A stretch of 46,337 nucleotides of DNA from Alphaproteobacteria bacterium (GTDB lineage: Bacteria; Pseudomonadota; Alphaproteobacteria; Rhizobiales; Beijerinckiaceae). The notes below the pieces were generated by a model, which saw only the letters and a program-made list of their open reading frames with translations, had not been told where the DNA came from and ran no database searches. Shown piece after piece: positions 1 through 6,172 of this stretch. The position numbers and the translations under genes were made by a program. Where the stretch lies: the NCBI GenBank assembly GCA_016869435.1, contig VGEB01000011.1, forward strand, positions 1-46,337, given 5' to 3'. The first letter of the stretch is position 1. The number at the start of each line of letters is the position of its first letter.

Positions 1-46
1 TCAAATCCGTCGGATAACGTTTGGTCTTCTTCTCGATGTCGGCCAT
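1..46 (-). CDS. IS5-like transposase, N-terminal 15 codons only (runs off the left edge)
   Basis: Reading leftwards from an ATG at 46-44, the 15 visible codons give MADIEKKTKRYPTDL. This resembles the opening of many IS5-family (DDE) transposases, which start with a short polar leader and a KRYPTDLTDEEW-like segment. The rest of the gene lies outside the window. The sequence upstream (47-126) would be the IS end. The call rests on a short match and could change once the rest of the gene is seen. Confidence 0.5.
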   Translation of the reverse strand, partial: MADIEKKTKRYPTDL

Positions 47-126
47 CCGGCCACGATTCGCTCGGGTCCACATCCCCAGCTTGAATCACGCCGAAGCCCA
101 GCCTTCAACCATTCTCAAACAGTCTC
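1..126 (-). mobile_element. Terminal part of an IS5-like insertion sequence
   Basis: The segment holds the first codons of a transposase (46-1, minus) and about 80 non-coding bases before it. Read on the minus strand, the likely outer end begins GAGACTGTTTGAGAATGG (126 down to 109), which looks like an IS5-type terminal repeat. The other end is outside the window, so neither the repeat pair nor a target duplication can be verified. The boundary at about 126 is inferred. Confidence 0.4.
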
Positions 127-777
127 TAAGCCTGAGCAGTAGCTTTGATTCTTAATAGTTCCATTACATTGTGCCGCCTCAGGTTGACTAGGTTTCAATT
201 GACTGCACCAAATATTACCACCCATGCTCACGACATTGACGGTCTTGTCGGCATTATTGTATGAGCACCCACCCCATTGCGGGTCGTTGCAAAAAACTCC
301 TGCATTATTACCAGATGGAATAACGCTGATATCTAGATTAGTGCCGGGACTTGCTTCTGATACTTCTATTCTAGTGTGTTTACCGTCCCAGCAATTCAAA
401 CTAGAACCGCTTGCATTTATTTGAGGCGCCCCCTGGAATAATGCCTGAATGGAATCTGCACACATGCGCCAACCAGCATGAATGTTATTAACGGTTGTAA
501 GGTTGCAAATGCCTCCTGGTAAGACATACCAACTTCCATCCGCCCGCTGCGAACACAGTCGTGTACTATTGGTTAGCGTCATTTTCTGTATTTGTCCTTC
601 CCCGCCAACATTAGATTCCAAAGCTACAATGATGGCTTGGTACAGAAATGCGTTCTTAACCACAAAATTTTGCTGGTAGGCATATGCGCCACCCGTAGTG
701 AGAACACTCAAACACACCGCGATTAAATTTATTGATAGGGCTTTGATTTGGCGCGCAACGAAGGTGCGTATTTTCAT
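115..777 (-). CDS. Secreted Cys-rich hypothetical protein, probably truncated by the IS
   Basis: This is a 220-residue product of unknown function. Residues 1-33 form a clear Sec signal peptide (basic start, hydrophobic core, cleavage after AYA). The mature part has about nine cysteines in short Gly/Asn-rich stretches, suggesting a disulfide-bonded exported protein. A good ribosome site (AAGGGCGGAGAA) precedes the ATG at 777. The gene is visibly richer in A/T than its surroundings and lies between two transposon remnants, which suggests horizontal origin. Its last codons (ETV, then TGA at 117-115) fall inside the presumed IS5-like terminus, so the natural C-terminus is probably missing. I do not recognise the family. 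Confidence 0.6.
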   Translation of the reverse strand: MKIRTFVARQIKALSINLIAVCLSVLTTGGAYAYQQNFVVKNAFLYQAIIVALESNVGGEGQIQKMTLTNSTRLCSQRADGSWYVLPGGICNLTTVNNIHAGWRMCADSIQALFQGAPQINASGSSLNCWDGKHTRIEVSEASPGTNLDISVIPSGNNAGVFCNDPQWGGCSYNNADKTVNVVSMGGNIWCSQLKPSQPEAAQCNGTIKNQSYCSGLETV

Positions 778-967
778 TTCTCCGCCCTTATCATTTCCTT
801 ACGGACACTCGCGGTATGGCGGCGCCAAGGGCAAATCTGCCCTTCCTTCCGAATTTTGACAAGTAGACGCCGACGCCTCGTACTTTCTGGCGTTGTCTGG
901 GCGTTGGCGCGCTTTGGCGAGACACACCGCTCCCGTCGTTTCATTGGAACCGCGGCAATCGAACGCG

Positions 968-1238
968 CTACGCCGTTGACGCGACCGGCGGCGGTCGCCG
1001 TTCCGCGATCATCCGCAGGATGTCGGCGAACACGTTCTTGGAATTCGCAACCTCGGCCATCTGGAACACGACATAGCGGGCGTGAGTGACGACCTTCGCG
1101 CCGATCTTGATAAGCTTTTACTTCAGCGTTGTCAGAGACCAATCTCTGATAGGCCCCCGCGTCGCCAAGGCGCGCAGGAAGTCGCCGAGTTGTAGGCGAT
1201 CGCGTGAAGCTGACGACGTCCGGCGCAACAATGGTCAA
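968..1238 (-). pseudogene. Degenerate C-terminal fragment of an IS1380-family transposase
   Basis: On the minus strand three pieces of an IS1380-type transposase C-terminus can be read: RQLHAIAYN (near 1200), then after a lost base a second piece, then KLIKIGAKVVTHARYV followed by FQMAEVANSKNVFADILRMI, ending at a TAG (970-968). One base appears missing just after the AYN codons. A TAA interrupts the frame immediately before KLIKIGAK, near 1119. The N-terminal two thirds of the gene is absent. It cannot encode an active transposase. The stretch between it and the ORF ending at 777 (positions 778-967) shows no gene and is probably flank of the dead element. Confidence 0.75.
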
Positions 1239-1260
1239 TTTGAAAGCTTATTGATTTTAC

Positions 1261-1338
1261 TGGTCGGAGTGGCGGGATTCGAACCCACGACCCCTTGTCC
1301 CCCAGACAAGTGCGCTAACCGGGCTGCGCTACACTCCG
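1261..1338 (-). tRNA. tRNA-Pro (anticodon GGG)
   Basis: A complete cloverleaf can be folded on the minus strand. The acceptor stem is CGGAGTG paired with CACTCCG. There is a D arm with GCGC stems, and an anticodon stem CTTGT/ACAAG with loop CTGGGGG, giving anticodon GGG. The T arm is GTGGG-TTCGAAT-CCCGC. Discriminator A and an encoded CCA follow at 1264-1261. GGG reads the CCC and CCU proline codons. Mobile-element remnants begin directly past its 3' end. Confidence 0.93.
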
Positions 1339-1385
1339 ACTGGCGCCGTTATAGAGAGGCGGGGCGGCGCTGGCAACGCCGCGGG

Positions 1386-1964
1386 CTAGCGTTTCGTCAG
1401 CTTGAGAAGGCGCTTGCATTCCTCGATCTCGGCGAGAACTTCGCGCAGAACGCGCGCCTGTGAATCAGCGAGGGCGCGGGCGCCGCCCTTGGCCGAAGCA
1501 TCCGCGAAGGGCCTATCGATCTCGACGAGCGGCGCCGGCTCCTCGATCCCCATGTCCAGCTCAGGATATTGCAGAGCGTCATCCTCCTCCGCATACGCCT
1601 CGTCGATCTCATCGTCTTCCGGGTCGAACGGCTCGCCTGTCCCGCCGGATCGGCGGGGCAGCGGCGGCTCGCCCAACTGCAGCGCCCCCTGGCGGCGTCC
1701 GGCGCCGGCCAGTACCGCTTCCACCCCGTCCTCCTTGAGGATGCGCTGCACGCCCCTGATCGTATATCCCTCCTCGTAGAGCAGGCAGCGGATCGCGATC
1801 ACGAGATCGATGTCACGCTGACGGTAGAAGCGGCGTCCGCCGGCGCGCTTTAAGGGGTTGATCTGCCTGAAGCGGGTCTCCCAGAAGCGCAGCACATGCG
1901 CGGGAAGGTCGAGGCTTTCCGCGACCTCGCCGATCGTGCGCATCGCTTGTTCAGTCCTGGCCAC
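1386..1964 (-). CDS. MerR-family transcriptional regulator
   Basis: The 192-residue protein starts with a MerR-type winged helix-turn-helix (residues about 8-75), including RTIGEVAESLDLPAHVLRFW and the RRFYRQRDIDLV wing. The middle (about 90-150) is acidic and low in complexity. A short predicted helix rich in Arg, Leu and Glu ends the protein. There is no cysteine set typical of metal-sensing MerR proteins, so a metal sensor is unlikely. In many Hyphomicrobiales a protein of this kind lies between ihfA and a tRNA-Pro. Here tRNA-Pro is conserved downstream (48 bp away) but ihfA is not next to it, and ctaA diverges from it instead. The target genes are unknown. Confidence 0.85.
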   Translation of the reverse strand: MARTEQAMRTIGEVAESLDLPAHVLRFWETRFRQINPLKRAGGRRFYRQRDIDLVIAIRCLLYEEGYTIRGVQRILKEDGVEAVLAGAGRRQGALQLGEPPLPRRSGGTGEPFDPEDDEIDEAYAEEDDALQYPELDMGIEEPAPLVEIDRPFADASAKGGARALADSQARVLREVLAEIEECKRLLKLTKR

Positions 1965-2125
1965 CTGATTCCTCGACTCAAGGCAAGCTATTCATACATC
2001 CGTCCGAGCGCTCTTTTCAGCCCAAAATCGGGCCGCCTTGCGGGAGCCGGCGGCAAGGTGTGGACAAGCGGGCGCCTCATCCCTTAACTGGCCGCCGTCT
2101 TTCGGCTCGAAACCTTCGGCGTCTC

Positions 2126-3238
2126 ATGGAAGAATGGCTGCACTTCCCTCATCCCGTCCCGGCGATCAGACACCATGTCACCGAGGCGAGCGCCATTGCG
2201 GTGCGCAACTGGCTTTGGGTGGTCGCGGCCCTGGTTTTTCTGATGGTGGTCGTCGGCGGCGCGACTCGGCTGACCGAATCCGGCCTCTCCATCGTGCAGT
2301 GGAAGCCCGTCACCGGCGCGCTGCCGCCGCTCTCGCAGCAGGAGTGGCAGGAGGCCTTCGAAGAATACAAGCAGATTCCGCAATATAAGGAACTGTTCCC
2401 GGACATGGACCTCGCCGGGTTCAAATACATCTACGCCTGGGAATGGGTGCACCGACTTCTCGGACGCCTGATCGGCGTCGCTTTCGCCGTGCCGCTCATC
2501 TGGTTCTGGGCGCGAGGCCAGTTGCCGCGCTCGGTGAAGCCGAAGCTCCTGGGCATTCTCGCGCTCGGCGCGCTCCAGGGCGGGGTCGGCTGGTGGATGG
2601 TGGCGTCCGGCCTCGTCAATCGCATCGAGGTTGCGCAGGAGCGCCTCGCGATTCATCTGCTGATCGCGGCGCTGATCTTCTCCGCATGTCTATGGGTGGC
2701 CGGCGGCTTGGGCCCGCGCGCCGTCTCGCTCGTGCATGAGGGCGCCGGCAGATTGAAGGCGGTCGCGCTGACGATTCTCGCCGTGGTTTTTCTGCAGATT
2801 TTCGTCGGCGGTCTGGTCGCCGGGCTGCGGGCGGGGCTCATCGACAACACCTGGCCGCTGATGGACGGCGTCTTCATCCCGCCGGCGGACGTCTTGTGGC
2901 GGTTGGAGCCGGTCTGGACGAATCTCGTCGACAATCCGGTCACCGTCCAATTCTTCCATCGCATGATCGCCTATGCGATTTTCGCCCTGGCGCTCGGGCA
3001 TCTCATCGACGCATGGATGAATGCGGAAGGACGCGCGCGCCGCGGCGCCGCGATTCTGTTCGGCCATGTGCTGATGCAGATCGCGCTCGGAATCGCGACT
3101 TTGGTGTTGGTCGAGCCGCCTTTCGCCGGCGCGCCGCATATCGCCCTGGCGCTCGCGCATCAGGCGATCGGCATGGCGGTGCTGGCGGTGGCGACGCTGC
3201 AGGCGCGCCGCCTTGCGCAAGACGTAGTTACGCACTGA
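2126..3238 (+). CDS. ctaA: Heme A synthase (COX15/CtaA)
   Basis: This integral membrane protein oxidises the C8 methyl of heme O to a formyl group, giving heme A for aa3-type cytochrome oxidase. Eight hydrophobic segments are visible. The four heme-ligand histidines sit in EWVHRLLGRLIG, the AIHLLIA segment, FFHRMIAY and LAHQAIGM. The GGATRLTESGLSIVQWKPV segment near the N-terminus is diagnostic of the alphaproteobacterial (COX15) type. I chose the ATG at 2126 (370 aa). An in-frame ATG at 2060 would add 22 poorly conserved residues. The next gene starts only 9 bp after the stop, so ctaA and the MNIO cassette are probably co-transcribed. Confidence 0.92.
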   Translation: MEEWLHFPHPVPAIRHHVTEASAIAVRNWLWVVAALVFLMVVVGGATRLTESGLSIVQWKPVTGALPPLSQQEWQEAFEEYKQIPQYKELFPDMDLAGFKYIYAWEWVHRLLGRLIGVAFAVPLIWFWARGQLPRSVKPKLLGILALGALQGGVGWWMVASGLVNRIEVAQERLAIHLLIAALIFSACLWVAGGLGPRAVSLVHEGAGRLKAVALTILAVVFLQIFVGGLVAGLRAGLIDNTWPLMDGVFIPPADVLWRLEPVWTNLVDNPVTVQFFHRMIAYAIFALALGHLIDAWMNAEGRARRGAAILFGHVLMQIALGIATLVLVEPPFAGAPHIALALAHQAIGMAVLAVATLQARRLAQDVVTH

Positions 3239-3247
3239 GGCAGCGGC

Positions 3248-4165
3248 GTGAAAAATTTTGCGATCCTCGATCTTCCCGGCCCGGAATTTCTCAATTTCTT
3301 CGGCCTCGTCGTGATCCTTGTGCTGGCGGGAGCCTATCTCTGCATCCGCTTCGCGGATCGCACCGATCGCCGCCCGCCGCCGCCCGTGCCGCAAAATCCC
3401 GACGCGATGGAAGTCGCCTTCCTGCAGGGCGGGGTCAATCAGGTCATTCGGACGCTGATTTACGATCTTGCGCAGCGTGGTTTCGTCGCGCTCGCCGCCG
3501 AGGATCACGTTGTTCCCACCGAGAAGCAGCCTCAGACTGGCGAACTCAACGCCACGGAGACGCTTCTGCTCGAAGCCGTGCAGGCGAAGCCGAAGGCGCA
3601 TGCGCTGTTCGAAGATCGCGCATTGCGGGGACGCCTGCTCGAGCAGCTTGCGCCGCTGCGCGCCAAACTCGCGGCGGAGGGGCTTATCAAACCCAAGTCA
3701 GTGAAGATCTGGCGTCGTCGCGTGCAGATCGGCGGCACGCTTGTCATCGTCGGTCTGGCGCTTGCGAAAATCTTTGTCGAATGGGCGAAGGGTCCGACGA
3801 ATCTCGCCTATCTCATCTTTCTCGCCGGCGCTTCCGTCGCCGTGCTTTTCGCGCTTGCCTATGCGTTGACCAGAACCCACGCGAGCCGTCGCGGCCACGC
3901 CTATCTCGAAGCGATGCGACTCGCTTACGGGGGCCGGTTGAAAGAGGCGGTCGCGCACATCGGATCGCCGGGACCCGAGGCGCGCGCGTTCCAGGGCGCG
4001 GCGCTGTTTCTGATCGGTCTTTTTGGATTCTCGCCGCTCAAAGGCACGACGGAAGCGATATTCGCCGAAGCCTTCAGCCGCGGCTCTCAAAGCGGCGGCG
4101 CCGATTGCGGGACGAGCTGCGGCGGCAGTTGCGGCGACGGCGGAGCGAGCGGTGGCGGCGATTGA
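3248..4165 (+). CDS. TIGR04222-like membrane protein with Cys-X3-Cys-X3-Cys tail
   Basis: The 305-residue protein has an N-terminal membrane segment (about 14-34), a cytosolic middle, two further membrane segments (about 158-175 and 184-206) and a Gly/Ala-rich hydrophobic stretch near 248-262. The last 25 residues are low in complexity (Gly, Ser, Cys). Cysteines 287, 291 and 295 are spaced exactly four apart (CGTSCGGSCGDG). Layout and tail resemble TIGR04222-domain proteins, which commonly end in Gly/Cys-rich tails and lie next to DUF692 genes. The following MNIO gene overlaps it by 14 bp. I infer that this tail may be the substrate of that enzyme. The family's molecular function is not established. 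Confidence 0.7.
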   Translation: MKNFAILDLPGPEFLNFFGLVVILVLAGAYLCIRFADRTDRRPPPPVPQNPDAMEVAFLQGGVNQVIRTLIYDLAQRGFVALAAEDHVVPTEKQPQTGELNATETLLLEAVQAKPKAHALFEDRALRGRLLEQLAPLRAKLAAEGLIKPKSVKIWRRRVQIGGTLVIVGLALAKIFVEWAKGPTNLAYLIFLAGASVAVLFALAYALTRTHASRRGHAYLEAMRLAYGGRLKEAVAHIGSPGPEARAFQGAALFLIGLFGFSPLKGTTEAIFAEAFSRGSQSGGADCGTSCGGSCGDGGASGGGD

Positions 4166-4988
4166 AACGCCAACGCTCGGCTCCGGCCTCGGTTATCGCC
4201 CGCAGTTTCGCGCCGATCTCTTCGCTCATCGAGAAGAGGTCGATTTCCTCGAGATCGTCGCCGATCACTATCTCGACGCGCCCAGAGAGAAGCTCGACGA
4301 ACTCGATCTTCTAAAATCGCACTTTCCGCTCGTCGCGCATGGTCTCGATCTTTCGATTGGCGGCGCGGAGGGTCTCGATACGCGCTATCTCGATAAGACC
4401 GCCGCGGTCATCGAGCGGATCGATCCGCCCTGGTGGAGCGAACATCTGTGCTTCACGCGCGCCGGCGGCGTCAGCATTGGCCATCTTGCGTCGCTACCCT
4501 ATACGCAGGAGACGATCGACGTCGTCGCGCGCAACGTCGAACGTGTGCGAAGCCGCATAAGGACGCCACTGATACTGGAAAACGTCACCTGCGTCGTGCG
4601 CGTTCCGGGCGGCGAAATGGAAGAGGCCGAATTTTTGTCGCGCACGCTTGAAGCGACAGGATGCGGCTGGCTGTGCGATGTCGCGAACCTGCATGTCAAT
4701 GCGACGAATTTCGGATATGATCTCGAAGCTGAGTTCGAGCGCTGGCCATGGGACAGGCTCGTGCAAATTCACTATGCCGGCGGCCGTGAACGCAACGGGT
4801 GGCTGATCGACAGCCATGACGCTGCGACGAGCGAGGCGGTCTGGACGCTTTACGATCGCATCGTGGCGCGCGCGCCGGTCAAGGGCGCCGTTCTCGAGCG
4901 CGACGAACAAATTCCACCGTTCCGCGCGCTTGCCGAAGAAGTGGCGCGGGCGCGCGCAACGCTCGTGGAACATGGCCGATGGCGTTAG
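4152..4988 (+). CDS. MNIO (DUF692) multinuclear non-heme iron enzyme
   Basis: This is a 278-residue TIM-barrel-type protein of the DUF692/MNIO family, to which the methanobactin enzyme MbnB belongs. Known members use a di- or tri-iron centre to rearrange or oxidise cysteines in peptide substrates. Putative iron ligands are in place: H63 (HGLDLSIGG), E97-H98 (SEHLCF), E143-N144 (LENVT), D176, N179, H181 and N183 (CDVANLHVNATN), H207 (QIHYAG), D220-H222-D223 and E249. The start is a GTG at 4152, because homology begins there (ETPTLGSGLGYR); the open frame extends further upstream without similarity. It overlaps both neighbours (14 bp and 10 bp), which implies translational coupling. Methanobactin genes themselves are not present. 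Confidence 0.88.
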   Translation: MAAIETPTLGSGLGYRPQFRADLFAHREEVDFLEIVADHYLDAPREKLDELDLLKSHFPLVAHGLDLSIGGAEGLDTRYLDKTAAVIERIDPPWWSEHLCFTRAGGVSIGHLASLPYTQETIDVVARNVERVRSRIRTPLILENVTCVVRVPGGEMEEAEFLSRTLEATGCGWLCDVANLHVNATNFGYDLEAEFERWPWDRLVQIHYAGGRERNGWLIDSHDAATSEAVWTLYDRIVARAPVKGAVLERDEQIPPFRALAEEVARARATLVEHGRWR

Positions 4989-5557
4989 CCGAGACTCAGG
5001 CGCTGCTGGCGCGCCTCTACACAGACGATAGCCTGCGCCGCGAATTTTTTGAGTCGCCGGTCGCCGTGGCGACTAGGCTCGGTCTCAGCATGCATGACAC
5101 ACAGCGCCTCGCTGCAATCGACCGTCGCGAAATGGAAGCCTTTGCGCAAAGTCTCATCGGCAAGCGAGCGCTTTACGCGCGCAAGGCGCTGCCGCTTACC
5201 TCGCGCGCATTGGGCGATCGATTCGATGCACTTCTACGAGAGGCGATCCGCGGCCGCGCACAAGATGGAAAAAGCTGTGCAGACGCTGCGGCGCTTGTCG
5301 CGCTTCTCCAGGAACGTTTTGCGGGGCGCCAAATTGAGCCGCTTTGGATCGTCGATCTGGCGCGTTTCGAACTCGCCTTTATCGATTCGGGACGGCCCAG
5401 GGCGGCGTTTGTTCTACGAAGTTTCCATTTCGACGTCGCATCAATCGCTGCGTCTCTCGCCAGAGGCGAAGACGTCAGCGCCATTCGCAAGCGAACCTTT
5501 GGCGTTTGGGCGCGCCCGCCTCGAGGAAGGCTTCGCTGGCGGTTGTTCGGCCGCTAG
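4979..5557 (+). CDS. MNIO partner protein (SCO6045-like), 192 aa
   Basis: The start codon lies inside the end of the MNIO gene (10 bp overlap), so the two are almost certainly made together. The protein is soluble, mostly helical and has no catalytic motif I can name. Its N-terminal third (ARLYTDDSLRREFFESPVAV...) looks like the small helical domain found in proteins encoded beside DUF692 genes; the resemblance to SCO6045-type proteins is from memory. In other MNIO systems such a partner (MbnC, or a DUF2063 protein) binds the substrate and presents it to the enzyme, and the same role is inferred here. The 3' end overlaps the convergent fliJ gene by 4 bp. Confidence 0.6.
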   Translation: MALAETQALLARLYTDDSLRREFFESPVAVATRLGLSMHDTQRLAAIDRREMEAFAQSLIGKRALYARKALPLTSRALGDRFDALLREAIRGRAQDGKSCADAAALVALLQERFAGRQIEPLWIVDLARFELAFIDSGRPRAAFVLRSFHFDVASIAASLARGEDVSAIRKRTFGVWARPPRGRLRWRLFGR

Positions 5558-5958
5558 GCGCGACGAAACGCTTCCGGCATTTCGGCATGGCGCCGTTCGG
5601 CGACGACGTCGATCATCCGCTCGGCGCCGCGATCCCGCGCCTCCTGGTTCTGCGCCTTGCTGAGGTCTTCGCTCGCCTCCTTGAACTGCGCTTCGGCTTC
5701 GTCGATTTGCACACGCAGCTCAGAGATCGAAGCGAGGATGTTTTCACGCCGGGTGCGCGCGGCGCGCGCATAAGTGGGATAGGCGAAATGGTTGAGGTCG
5801 CTAATGTTGGCGCGCCGCTCTTCCTGGCCGATTTCCCGTTCTAGCTCATTGGCCATGCGCGTGAATTCGGCAATCATCGCATTGAGCTGGACGACGCGCC
5901 GGCGTTTTTCCTCGGCCTGAAACCGTTTCAGACGGATAAGCGCATCCCGCGATTTCAT
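5554..5958 (-). CDS. fliJ: FliJ-like flagellar export chaperone
   Basis: The 134-residue protein is nearly all amphipathic helix with heptad-like Leu/Ala spacing and many charged residues, as in FliJ. FliJ is the coiled-coil stalk protein that couples the FliI ATPase to the flagellar type III export gate. The opening MKSRDALIRLKRFQAEEKRR is typical of alphaproteobacterial FliJ. In many genomes the gene sits next to fliI or ctrA, but no other flagellar gene is in this window. Its last 4 bp overlap the MNIO partner gene on the other strand. Confidence 0.75.
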   Translation of the reverse strand: MKSRDALIRLKRFQAEEKRRRVVQLNAMIAEFTRMANELEREIGQEERRANISDLNHFAYPTYARAARTRRENILASISELRVQIDEAEAQFKEASEDLSKAQNQEARDRGAERMIDVVAERRHAEMPEAFRRA

Positions 5959-6138
5959 GCGACAAGCTCCGTTACGCGACTTATGCGAAACAAATTCTTA
6001 ACTCCGCGAGACGGGCCTTAATATGCCCCGCAGAAGTTGCTCCTTAGTTACCGGATTTGATTTTTTTGCAGGCTGTGGCCGCCATGTCGCAAGGACGCAA
6101 TATCTCAGGCGAGGGGCGCGTACTGGAAAAGCAAGCTA

Positions 6139-6158
6139 TTGCGGCGGCTTCGCCGCAA
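6139..6158 (-). terminator. Hairpin after pqqDE, possible terminator
   Basis: A perfect 8-bp inverted repeat (TTGCGGCG / CGCCGCAA) with a 4-base loop lies 15 bases past the pqqDE stop. On the minus strand it is followed by TAGCTTGCTTTTCC, only moderately rich in T. It is a plausible but weak factor-independent terminator. The remaining bases up to fliJ show no gene. Confidence 0.45.
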
Positions 6159-6172
6159 CGCCCGCTTTGACG

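Noticed and set aside
774-1238. 154-codon minus-strand ORF
   Set aside because: The real signal in 968-1238 is an IS1380-type transposase remnant in another frame; this ORF is an out-of-frame reading of it.
2896-4314. Long open frame (472 codons) across ctaA and the next two genes
   Set aside because: Its product is Arg/Ala-rich without any domain, and it runs out of frame over three genes with clear homology; it is an artefact of high GC.
4152-4988. Methanobactin biosynthesis
   Set aside because: The enzyme is in the same superfamily as MbnB, but there is no mbnA-like peptide, no MbnC match and no mbn transport genes nearby.
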